Source: Pseudomonadota bacterium
GTDB lineage: Bacteria > Pseudomonadota > Gammaproteobacteria > Burkholderiales > Burkholderiaceae_B
Length of the DNA stretch: 12,819 bases
Assembly (NCBI GenBank): GCA_023386765.1
Contig: JAEWJD010000188.1
Location: 1 to 12,819 of the forward strand
Direction of reading: 5' to 3'
Shown piece by piece: positions 1 to 7,103 of the stretch (the stretch's first letter is position 1; each line of letters begins with the position of its first letter). The notes under the pieces were generated by a model. That model did not search any database. It saw only the letters and a list, made by a program, of their open reading frames with translations, and had not been told where the DNA came from. A program made the translations under genes and the position numbers.

Positions 1-86
1 GGCACCATTTCCAGCACGCGGTCGATCAGCAGCATCGGATAACGATGCGGCAGACGCTCCATAATCCCCTTGATATCGAGTTCCAT
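1..86 (-). CDS. fabZ: 3-hydroxyacyl-ACP dehydratase FabZ, N-terminal fragment (runs off the left edge)
   Basis: Only the first 28 codons plus two bases are present, reading leftward from an ATG at 84-86. The peptide begins [20 protein letters not shown] and continues IDRVLEMV. The [13 protein letters not shown] stretch is the conserved FabZ N-terminus that leads into the hot-dog fold. The catalytic His/Glu pair would lie beyond the window. FabZ dehydrates (3R)-hydroxyacyl-ACP in cytoplasmic type II fatty-acid synthesis and competes with the Lpx acyltransferases for that substrate. An AGGA Shine-Dalgarno-like motif lies about 9 bases before the ATG. It follows lpxD by 78 bases, matching the common lpxD-fabZ-lpxA order, so lpxA is expected just outside the window. 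Identification is firm despite the short length because sequence and context agree. Confidence 0.93.
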
Positions 87-115
87 GACTTTCGTTCCTG
101 CAGTTTTAAGATGGC

Positions 116-139
116 GCAAGGCGCCCGTGAGCGCCTTGC
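116..139 (-). terminator. Hairpin between lpxD and fabZ (attenuator-like)
   Basis: A perfect 9-bp inverted repeat (GCAAGGCGC at 116-124, GCGCCTTGC at 131-139) with a 6-base loop lies in the 78-base gap between the lpxD stop and the fabZ start. On the minus-strand transcript it is followed by GCCATCTTAAAACTGC, which lacks a real U tract. It is therefore more likely a weak pause, attenuator or mRNA-stabilising hairpin than a full terminator, since fabZ is probably co-transcribed. Confidence 0.45.
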
Positions 140-164
140 CTAGAGTTTTCCGCGACCGCGGCGG

Positions 165-1250
165 TTACGTCTTTTCGAGTGAGCGGATACGGCGGCGCAA
201 GGAGCCAAGCTGTTGTATCACAGCGGCGTTGCGCTGCCACTCGCCATGCTCGGCATAGGGATAGACACCAGTGTAACGCCCAGGCTTGTGAATGCTCGAG
301 GTCACGGGCGTGCCGCCCGAGATGGTCACATCATCGCAGATCGAGAGATGGCCGGACAACATGGCCGCCCCGCCGATGATGCAGCGCTCGCCGATCACGG
401 TCGAACCGGCCACGCCTACGCAGGCGGCAATCGCGGTATGCGCCCCGATGCGCACGTTGTGCGCGATCATGATCAGATTGTCGAGCTTGGCGCCGTCGCC
501 CACCAGCGTATCTTCGAGGGCTCCCCGGTCGATGGTGGTGTTGGCGCCGACCTCGACGTCGTCGCCGAGCGTCACACCGCCGAGCTGCGGAATCTTGCCC
601 CAGGCGCCCTTGCCCAATGCGGGATCGGGCGCAAAGCCGAAACCATCGGCGCCCAGCACCACGCCGCTGTGCAGGATGGCGCGCGCCCCGACCCGCACTC
701 CCTCGTAGAGGGTCACGCGGGCATGCAGGCGACTATCCGGGCCGACGCGGCTGCCAGCCCCGATCACACAGCCCGGGCCCAGCACCGTGCCACGGCAGAT
801 CCGGGCACCCGCCTCGATCACGCACTGCGGCCCGACACAGACGCCGGGCTCGATCACCGCGTCCGCCGCCACCACGGCGCTGGGATGCACGCCAGCGGCG
901 GGCACGCCACGCCGCTCGGCATCAAACCATTGAGCCAGGCGGGCGAACAGCAGATAGGGATGCTTGCAGAGCACCAGCGGCGCGCCAAAACCCTGCTCTC
1001 GCAGGGCCTGCGCAACCTCCGGCGTGACGATGACGGCAGCCGCAGCGGTCGTGGCAACCTGGCTTTGATAGCGCGGGTTGGCCAGAAAAGCGATTTCATG
1101 CGGGCCGGCGCCGGCCAGGGTGCCGATGCCAGCCACCTGCGGCGGCGTATCGGCGTTCAGATCCAGCGTGGGATCCAGACCCTGTGTATTGGCTTGCGAC
1201 AGTAACGTGTCCAGCCGCGGCGCGCGGCCGAGTTCCAGCAGAACCGGCAT
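165..1250 (-). CDS. lpxD: UDP-3-O-(3-hydroxyacyl)glucosamine N-acyltransferase LpxD
   Basis: A 361-residue protein (E. coli LpxD has 341). LpxD transfers a 3-hydroxyacyl chain from ACP to the 2-amino group of UDP-3-O-acyl-glucosamine, the third step of lipid A synthesis, in the cytoplasm. The N-terminal uridine-binding domain (about residues 1-120) contains the FLANPRY motif (55-61). From about residue 121 there is a long left-handed beta-helix of hexapeptide repeats (for example VIEPGV, VLGPGC, VIGAGS). The likely catalytic histidine is H264 in the IAHNV motif, and a second conserved histidine is H301 in SGHLSI. A C-terminal helix (about 330-361) ends the protein. The ATG at 1248-1250 lies 6 bases after the skp stop with only a weak GC-rich ribosome site, which suggests coupling to skp translation. 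Acyl-chain length preference cannot be read from the sequence. Confidence 0.97.
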   Translation of the reverse strand: MPVLLELGRAPRLDTLLSQANTQGLDPTLDLNADTPPQVAGIGTLAGAGPHEIAFLANPRYQSQVATTAAAAVIVTPEVAQALREQGFGAPLVLCKHPYLLFARLAQWFDAERRGVPAAGVHPSAVVAADAVIEPGVCVGPQCVIEAGARICRGTVLGPGCVIGAGSRVGPDSRLHARVTLYEGVRVGARAILHSGVVLGADGFGFAPDPALGKGAWGKIPQLGGVTLGDDVEVGANTTIDRGALEDTLVGDGAKLDNLIMIAHNVRIGAHTAIAACVGVAGSTVIGERCIIGGAAMLSGHLSICDDVTISGGTPVTSSIHKPGRYTGVYPYAEHGEWQRNAAVIQQLGSLRRRIRSLEKT

Positions 1251-1256
1251 ACCGGA

Positions 1257-1805
1257 TCAGCGGCCCAGTGCCTGGATCACTTTGTCGGTGATGTCGACAC
1301 GCGGGTTGACGGTCACGGCGTCCTGGATGATCAGGTCGTAGTTTTCCTGCTCGGCGATGCGCTTGATGGCGTCGTCGGCCTTGGTCACGATACCGGAGAA
1401 CTCTTCATTGCGGCGACGATTGAAGTCTTCCTGGAATTCACGGCGCTTGCGCTGCAGGTCCATGTCCAGGTTGGACAGTTCGCGCTGGCGCTTGACGCGG
1501 TCGGACTCCGACAGCACCGGAGCGTCCTTGTCGAACTTCTCGGCCTGCGTGCGCAGCGTGGTGCTCAGGCGCTGCAGTTCATCGTCGCGACGCTTGAATT
1601 CGCCTTCGATCTTGCTTTGGGCGGCCTTGGCCGGACCCGACTCGCGCAGAATCCGCTCCGTGTTCACGAAGCCGATCTTCGTGCCTTGGGCCTGCACCGT
1701 CGTCACTGCGGCCGAGCCGAACAACAGCGCGCCCGCCAGCGCAAGCGACATGCTCAGTTTGCCGGCGCGGCGGCCCGAGGTGTTGAGTGCGAAATCAGAC
1801 ATCAT
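1257..1805 (-). CDS. skp: Periplasmic chaperone Skp (OmpH family)
   Basis: A 182-residue precursor (E. coli Skp has 161). Skp is a trimeric periplasmic holdase that keeps unfolded outer-membrane proteins soluble on their way to the Bam complex. The start is a tandem ATG-ATG at 1800-1805. The first ATG is chosen because an AAAGGTGAG ribosome site ends 6 bases before it. A longer in-frame reading from 1898 is rejected because it adds 31 residues ahead of a normal signal peptide. The signal peptide has basic residues (RR at 12-13, K16), a hydrophobic core at about 20-34 and a VQA-Q cleavage site after residue 39. The mature protein opens with GTKIGFVNTERIL, the conserved OmpH core strand, followed by a charged coiled-coil arm (about 60-145) rich in Glu, Arg and Lys. 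It sits 182 bases downstream of bamA, whose clients it carries. Confidence 0.96.
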   Translation of the reverse strand: MMSDFALNTSGRRAGKLSMSLALAGALLFGSAAVTTVQAQGTKIGFVNTERILRESGPAKAAQSKIEGEFKRRDDELQRLSTTLRTQAEKFDKDAPVLSESDRVKRQRELSNLDMDLQRKRREFQEDFNRRRNEEFSGIVTKADDAIKRIAEQENYDLIIQDAVTVNPRVDITDKVIQALGR

Positions 1806-1987
1806 GAAAATCTCACCTTTGAAAGGTAAAGGGCAAAGACAATATTGTGCCACTAATTCGAATAGGCGCGAGCGCCGGCCCATGACCCCATGTTTCAAGC
1901 GTTACCGATAAGGCCACGCTGGAAACGGGATATATGCCGGCGATCGTGCAGTTAATCACGCAAAGCCTTCAAGCCGTTTGATCCGCG

Positions 1988-4357
1988 TCAGAAGCCAGTA
2001 CCGATCTGGAACTGGAAGCTCTGCGTATCGTCACCCGACTTGGAGTTGAGCGGACGGGCATACGACAGCTGCAGCGGACCCAGCGGCGACTGCCACGACA
2101 GACCGATACCGGCCGAATAACGCCAGCCGCAAGGATCTTCCACGGGGCTGCTGGATTTTCCTGCCGTGCAGCTCATGCCACTGCCGGCCGACACCTGACC
2201 CGCGTCGGCGAACACGAACCAGCGCAGCGTGCGGTCCTTGTTGGCGCCGGGGAACGGCAGGTAGAGCTGGGCATTGGCAATCACACGGCGCGAACCACCG
2301 AGGTAGTCGCCCGTCAGCGGATCGCGCGGACCCAGCGAGGCGCCATCGTAGCCACGCACCGTGCCGATACCGCCGCCATAGACGTTCTTGATGACCGGAT
2401 AGTCCTTGCCGCCATACGAATGGCCATAATCGACCAGGCCGTTCAGCGCGAAGGTGTAGTCGCGGCCCAGCGGGATGTAGTACTGCTGCTGAGCGCTCAG
2501 CAGGTAGTACTTCAGGTCCATGGTGGAGAAGTCGCCCTTCAGGCGCGTGTAGCCACCCTTGGTCGGCGCCAGCGCGCTGTCGCGCGTGTCCTTGGACCAG
2601 CCCACGTTGAAGATCATCGCGTCGGTCGTATCGCTGTACTGCTTCACGAAGTCGCGATAGGCCTGCGGCGAGTTGTTGTACAGGTCGATCTGGTTGCGCT
2701 CGTAGTTGGCGCCCAGGAAGATCCGGTCGTACTCGGAGATCGGCACACCGAAGTTCATGCCCAGACCAAACGACTTCACGCGGTAGTCACCGTCGTTGTT
2801 GTTCCAGGGTTCGGTCACGCGGTAGTACAGCGACGTGGTGCGGCTGATGCCTTCCTTGGTGAAATACGGATCGGTATGCGAGAGCACCGCAGCGCGGTTG
2901 CTCTTGCTGGTATTGACCTGCAAGGACAGGTTGGTACCGCTGCCGAAGACGTTGTCCTCGCTGATCCCCGCCGACAGGATGGCCTTCTCGGAGGAACCGT
3001 AGCCGACCCCGAGGTTGATCATGCCGGTCGGTTTTTCCTTCACGTCGACGTTGATGTCGACCTGATCGGGCGAACCCGGCACCGGGTCCGTCTTGACGTT
3101 CACGTCGTTGAAATAACCCAGGCGGTCGACCCGATCACGCGACACCTTGATGTCGGAAGCGTCGTACCAGGCCGCCTCTTGCTGGCGCATCTCGCGGCGC
3201 ACCACTTCATCGCGGGTGCGGGTGTTGCCGCCGATCTGGATGCGGCGCACGTATACGCGGCGGCTCGGGTCGATGTAGAACGTGACATCGGCCTCGTGCT
3301 TTTCGCGGTCCAGCTGCGGGTTCGGGTTCACGTTGGCGAACGCATAACCCAGATCACCCAGGTAATCCGTGATGGCCTTGGCCGAGTTGTTGGCCTTGGC
3401 TGCAGAGAACAGCTCATCGGGCTTGATCTCGATGAGCTGCTCGATTTCCTTGTTCAGGCCCAGCAGGTTGCCGGCCAGCTCGACGCTGCGCACCTTGTAG
3501 GGCTCGCCTTCGTGCAAGGTAACCGTGATGTAGATGTCCTTGCGGTCGGGCGAGATGGTCACCTGAGGCGGCTCGACCGAGAATTCCAGGTAGCCGCGAT
3601 CGAGGTAGAAAGAGCGCAGGCGCTCGATATCGCCTTCGAGTTTTTCGCGCGAATACTTGTCGGTATTGGTATACCAGGTCAGCCATCCCGGGGTGCTCAG
3701 GTCGAACTGGTCGATCAGCTCGCTTTCCGAAAAGGCCTTGTTGCCGACCACGCGGATTTCGCGGATCTTGGCGACGTCACCCTCGAACACGTCGAAGCTC
3801 ACGCCGACGCGATTGCGCGGCAACGGCGTGACCGTCGCGGTGACCTCGACGCCGTACTTGCCCTTGCTGAGGTACTGCTCCTTGAGCTCGTACTCGGCGC
3901 GTTCGAGCATGGACTGGTCGAAAATGCGGCCTTCACCGAAACCGACTTGCGCCAGCGACTGGGTGATGTTCTTGGAATCGAACTCACGCATGCCGTTGAA
4001 GCTGATCGAGGCGATGGTCGGGCGCTCCTGCACCGCCACCACGACAACGTGATTCTCGGTGCGGATCTGCACGTCACTGAAGAAGCCCGTGGCGTACAAG
4101 CGGCGGATGGCCTCGGTGGCATCGGTCTCGCTGAAGGTCTCGCCTACCTTGACAGGCAGGTATCCGAACACCGTGCCGGCATCGGTACGCTGAATGCCTT
4201 CGACGCGGATATCGCGCACCACGAAGGGATCGAAGGCGTGGGCCAAGGCCGGCAACAGCAGCGCCGCAACCAGGCTGGGCAGACGGGCGGCTTTGAACGC
4301 GCGCCCTTGCGTGTGCCTTGCGCCCCGTTGGGGATCAAACATCCGGCGAAAAGACAT
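1988..4357 (-). CDS. bamA: Outer membrane protein assembly factor BamA (Omp85 family)
   Basis: A 789-residue precursor (E. coli BamA has 810). It is the central insertase of the Bam complex, folding beta-barrel proteins into the outer membrane. The signal peptide has an unusually long n-region (about 25 residues), a hydrophobic core LVAALLLPALAHA and probable cleavage after A41. Five POTRA domains occupy roughly residues 42-440 (the first begins FVVRDIRVEGIQ), followed by a 16-strand barrel at about 440-789. The Omp85 hallmark VRGY is at 667-670 and the last residue is Phe, the classic barrel C-terminal signal. Cysteines C730 and C743 lie in the loop after the strand FVFADAG. The ATG at 4355-4357 has an AAGGA site 9 bases upstream; M6 is a less likely alternative start. 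rseP lies 52 bases upstream and skp follows. Confidence 0.98.
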   Translation of the reverse strand: MSFRRMFDPQRGARHTQGRAFKAARLPSLVAALLLPALAHAFDPFVVRDIRVEGIQRTDAGTVFGYLPVKVGETFSETDATEAIRRLYATGFFSDVQIRTENHVVVVAVQERPTIASISFNGMREFDSKNITQSLAQVGFGEGRIFDQSMLERAEYELKEQYLSKGKYGVEVTATVTPLPRNRVGVSFDVFEGDVAKIREIRVVGNKAFSESELIDQFDLSTPGWLTWYTNTDKYSREKLEGDIERLRSFYLDRGYLEFSVEPPQVTISPDRKDIYITVTLHEGEPYKVRSVELAGNLLGLNKEIEQLIEIKPDELFSAAKANNSAKAITDYLGDLGYAFANVNPNPQLDREKHEADVTFYIDPSRRVYVRRIQIGGNTRTRDEVVRREMRQQEAAWYDASDIKVSRDRVDRLGYFNDVNVKTDPVPGSPDQVDINVDVKEKPTGMINLGVGYGSSEKAILSAGISEDNVFGSGTNLSLQVNTSKSNRAAVLSHTDPYFTKEGISRTTSLYYRVTEPWNNNDGDYRVKSFGLGMNFGVPISEYDRIFLGANYERNQIDLYNNSPQAYRDFVKQYSDTTDAMIFNVGWSKDTRDSALAPTKGGYTRLKGDFSTMDLKYYLLSAQQQYYIPLGRDYTFALNGLVDYGHSYGGKDYPVIKNVYGGGIGTVRGYDGASLGPRDPLTGDYLGGSRRVIANAQLYLPFPGANKDRTLRWFVFADAGQVSAGSGMSCTAGKSSSPVEDPCGWRYSAGIGLSWQSPLGPLQLSYARPLNSKSGDDTQSFQFQIGTGF

Positions 4358-4409
4358 CCTTTGCTATCCTTGGTCGTGCAAATGGCGGGGGATTTTATTC
4401 GATTCGCGC

Positions 4410-5744
4410 CTACGTGAACAGGCGCGTCAAATCATTGAACAAGGCCAGCCCCATAAGGCAGGCCAGTAAACCGATACCGGCCCGCTGCCCGATATCGACC
4501 CAGCGATCGGACAAGGGTCGGCCTCTGATGATTTCGACGAGATAGTACAGCAGATGCCCACCATCCAGCATAGGAATCGGCAGGAGGTTGAGCACGCCAA
4601 GACTGATGCTGATCAAGGCCAGATAGGCAATGTAGGCCTCCAGACCGATACGGGCGGTCTGCCCGGCATAGTCGGCGATCGTCACCGGACCACTGATGTT
4701 GCGCAGCGACACCTGGCCCATGACCATGCGACCCATCATGCGCAGCGACAGCCAGGCGGTATCCCAGGTCCGTTCGACGCCGCGCCAGAGGCTATCCCCG
4801 GGGCCGAATCGCTCAAGCACCATGGGTACCTGGCCGCCGATCTCGACGCCGACACGGCCGATACGCCGGCCGTCAACCGTTTCGGAGCGCGGCGTCAGCG
4901 TGAGGTTGATCGGCGTGCCGTCGCGGCGCAGCACCAGGGCCAGGGGCTCGCCGGCATGCTGCTGGATCACCTGGACCAGGGCGTCGGCGTTGGGCACCTC
5001 GCGGCCCGCGGCGCTGAGGATCAGATCGCCGCGCTGCAGGCCGGCCTCCTGCCCTACGCCGCCCTCGATGACCCGGCGCACCACCGGCTGCGCCTGCTGC
5101 AGACGCAGCCCGATGACCTGCACCGGGTCCGCCTGGGAAGGATCGAGCTGCAATCCGGCCGGCAGGGCCAGGGTCACGTCGCGCTGCCCGCCATCGACAT
5201 CCTTGAGCGTCAGGGTGACGGGCTGATCCGAGGACAGGCGCTCGAACAAGCGCCAACGCGCCTCGGTCCAGGACAGGACCGGGCGGCCGTCAATATCTTC
5301 GATGACGTCGCCGGCGCGCACCCCTGCCTGCTGCGCCGGCGTGCCGGCGGCAGGCTGTCCGAGCACGGGTGCCGGCACTTCGGTCCCGGCCATGCCCAGG
5401 CCCGCATAGAGCACCACTGCCAGGATCAGATTGAAGACCGGCCCGGCTGCCACGATGGCAAAACGCTGCCAGACCGATTTGGCATTGAAGGACTCCGCCA
5501 CCTGCGCCGGGCTTGCGCCGGCGGGCGGTTCGTCCTGCATCTTGACGTAGCCGCCCAGGGGGATGGCCGAGAGCGCCCACTCGGTGCCGTGCTTGTCGCG
5601 GCGGCGCAGCAGCACACGGCCGAAACCCACCGAAAAGCGCAACACGCGCACGCCGCACAGGCGCGCGACCCAATAGTGTCCCAGCTCGTGGAAGGTGATG
5701 AGCGTGCCCAGCGCAACGACAAAAGCCAGCAGGGTAAAAATCAT
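4410..5744 (-). CDS. rseP: RIP metalloprotease RseP (site-2 protease family, two PDZ domains)
   Basis: A 444-residue inner-membrane zinc protease (E. coli RseP has 450). In other proteobacteria RseP cleaves the anti-sigma factor RseA inside the membrane to release sigma E, and clears remnant signal peptides. The zinc motif HELGH is at residues 19-23 in the first membrane segment. The second conserved motif NLLPIPMLDG gives the third zinc ligand at D394. Two periplasmic PDZ domains lie at about 118-200 (containing GVRAGDVIEDIDGRPV) and 205-290 (GLQRGDLILSAAGREV). Membrane segments are at about 1-17, 95-118, 370-390 and 424-441. The ribosome site is poor: the nearest purine run, AGGGG, is about 12 bases from the ATG. 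A hairpin-bearing gap of 159 bases separates it from dxr, and bamA follows. Whether RseA is the substrate here cannot be seen in this window. Confidence 0.97.
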   Translation of the reverse strand: MIFTLLAFVVALGTLITFHELGHYWVARLCGVRVLRFSVGFGRVLLRRRDKHGTEWALSAIPLGGYVKMQDEPPAGASPAQVAESFNAKSVWQRFAIVAAGPVFNLILAVVLYAGLGMAGTEVPAPVLGQPAAGTPAQQAGVRAGDVIEDIDGRPVLSWTEARWRLFERLSSDQPVTLTLKDVDGGQRDVTLALPAGLQLDPSQADPVQVIGLRLQQAQPVVRRVIEGGVGQEAGLQRGDLILSAAGREVPNADALVQVIQQHAGEPLALVLRRDGTPINLTLTPRSETVDGRRIGRVGVEIGGQVPMVLERFGPGDSLWRGVERTWDTAWLSLRMMGRMVMGQVSLRNISGPVTIADYAGQTARIGLEAYIAYLALISISLGVLNLLPIPMLDGGHLLYYLVEIIRGRPLSDRWVDIGQRAGIGLLACLMGLALFNDLTRLFT

Positions 5745-5771
5745 GTTTCAGGCAGCCCCTGACAGTAGCGG

Positions 5772-5791
5772 TTCCTGCTCGCTGGCAGGAA
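5772..5791 (-). repeat. Inverted repeat upstream of rseP
   Basis: A perfect 7-bp inverted repeat (TTCCTGC at 5772-5778, GCAGGAA at 5785-5791) with a 6-base loop. Its near edge is 28 bases before the rseP start codon. No T tract follows it. It could be an mRNA structure or a protein-binding site in the dxr-rseP gap, or chance in GC-rich sequence. Confidence 0.3.
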
Positions 5792-5879
5792 GGAAATGCG
5801 TGGCAGGCCGTGCGCCTGGCGCGCGGCCCGGGCCCCCTCTCTGGCGCCCTGACCCCGGATACCAGGCCTGGACTCGCGG

Positions 5880-5897
5880 CTGCCGCCGTAGCGGCAG
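5880..5897 (-). terminator. Hairpin just after the dxr stop codon
   Basis: A perfect 7-bp stem (CTGCCGC at 5880-5886, GCGGCAG at 5891-5897) with a 4-base loop lies 6 bases beyond the dxr stop codon on the transcript. The sequence after it is GC-rich with no U tract, so it is not a canonical rho-independent terminator. Partial termination, pausing or 3'-end protection of dxr mRNA is possible. Confidence 0.35.
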
Positions 5898-5903
5898 GGA
5901 TTG

Positions 5904-7103
5904 TCAGGCAAGACCGAGATTGCCGGCAAAAACGCGCACCTCGCCATCCAGCGCCAGCACGTCGCCAAGGCTTTCAAGCGTAACAGAAGGCCGTCCGGCC
6001 TGCCACTCGAGCGCAGCCTCGATCACCCGGGCGATCCAGGTGTACGGCAGCCGCCCTTCCAGGAAAGCCGCCACCGCGACCTCGTTGGCGGCGTTCAGCG
6101 TGATGCAGGCGGCCTGCCCGGCGCGCAAGGCGGCATAGCTCAGCGCCAGGCACGGGAAACGCTTGAGATTCGGCGCCTCGAAGTCGAGCCGGCCCAGGCG
6201 GGCGAAATCCAGCGGGCTGACCCCGGAACGCAGCCGCTGCGGGAACCCCAGCCCGTACGCGATAGGAGTACGCATGTCGGGCTGGCCCAGTTGCGCCAGC
6301 ACCGAGCCGTCTTCGTACTCGACCATGGAGTGCACCACGCTCTGCGGGTGAATCACCACCTCGATACGGTCGGCGGGCATGGCGAACAGCCAATGCGCTT
6401 CGATGACCTCCAGGCCCTTGTTGACCATGGTGGCCGAATCCACGGAGATCTTGCGCCCCATGCTCCAGTTTGGATGCGCGCAGGCTTGCGCGGGCGTCAC
6501 CTGATGCAGGTCTTCCAGGTCCATGCGGCGAAACGGCCCCCCCGAGGCCGTCAGGATGAGCTTGCGCACCCCTTCGGCCGGGCGCTGAGGCGCTCCCGCA
6601 TGGCCGCCTTGCGGCAGGCATTGGAAAATGGCGTTGTGCTCGCTGTCGATGGGCAGCAGCTCGGCGCCCGACTGGCGCACCGCCGCCATGAACAACGAGC
6701 CGGCAGCCACCAGCGCCTCTTTGTTGGCCAGCAGCACCCGCTTGCCGGCTTGCGCGGCAGCCAGCGCGGCCGGCAGGCCGGCAGCGCCCACGATTGCAGC
6801 CATGACCATGGTGCAGCCGGGATCGGCGGCCGTATCGGCCAGCGCCTGCGCCCCGACCCGCACTTGCGGCATGGGGCCCTTGCCCGCCCAGACGCGGCGA
6901 AAGCGCTGCGCAGCGGCCGCATCGGGCACCACCACGACCTCGGCGCGGGTGGCCGCAGCCTGCAGCGCGAGCTTATCCATGCGGCTATAGGCCGATAACG
7001 CATATACCCGCAATTGCTCCGGGTGGCGTGCGATGACATCCAGGGTGCTTTCGCCGACCGACCCGGTCGAACCCAGCACCGCGATGCGTTGAAAACCGGT
7101 CAA
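5904..7103 (-). CDS. dxr: 1-deoxy-D-xylulose-5-phosphate reductoisomerase (Dxr/IspC)
   Basis: A 399-residue cytoplasmic enzyme (E. coli has 398). It converts 1-deoxy-xylulose 5-phosphate to 2-C-methyl-erythritol 4-phosphate with NADPH and a divalent metal; it is the first committed step of the MEP isoprenoid pathway and the target of fosmidomycin. The NADPH-binding motif GSTGSVG is at 11-17 and NKEAL at 127-131. Metal ligands are D153 and E155 (in PIDSEHN) and E232 (in NKGLEVIEAHW). H210 lies in the conserved substrate-loop segment AHPNWSMG. The start codon is TTG at 7101-7103, its TTG sharing two bases with the cdsA TGA (7100-7102). A GGAG ribosome site sits 7 bases upstream, inside cdsA. 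No ATG occurs in frame before residue 42, so TTG is the only start that keeps the nucleotide-binding strand. Confidence 0.96.
   Translation of the reverse strand: MTGFQRIAVLGSTGSVGESTLDVIARHPEQLRVYALSAYSRMDKLALQAAATRAEVVVVPDAAAAQRFRRVWAGKGPMPQVRVGAQALADTAADPGCTMVMAAIVGAAGLPAALAAAQAGKRVLLANKEALVAAGSLFMAAVRQSGAELLPIDSEHNAIFQCLPQGGHAGAPQRPAEGVRKLILTASGGPFRRMDLEDLHQVTPAQACAHPNWSMGRKISVDSATMVNKGLEVIEAHWLFAMPADRIEVVIHPQSVVHSMVEYEDGSVLAQLGQPDMRTPIAYGLGFPQRLRSGVSPLDFARLGRLDFEAPNLKRFPCLALSYAALRAGQAACITLNAANEVAVAAFLEGRLPYTWIARVIEAALEWQAGRPSVTLESLGDVLALDGEVRVFAGNLGLA

Noticed and set aside
213..1205. A 330-codon plus-strand frame opposite lpxD
   Set aside because: Its His/Arg/Asp/Gly-rich translation is the complement of the LpxD hexapeptide repeats, not a protein family.
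1806..1898. N-terminal extension of Skp from an upstream ATG at 1896-1898
   Set aside because: It would put 31 residues before a complete signal peptide, while a good AAAGGTGAG site points to the ATG at 1803-1805.
2420..4417. A 665-codon open frame on the plus strand opposite bamA
   Set aside because: It is the antisense shadow of a high-GC gene. Its translation is low-complexity (rich in V, A, D, H, R), shows no family motif, and bamA on the other strand is unmistakable.
4554..6998. Plus-strand open frames of 402 (4554-5762) and 365 (5901-6998) codons opposite rseP and dxr
   Set aside because: Same antisense effect of codon bias; no recognisable domains, no ribosome sites noted, and they fully overlap conserved genes.
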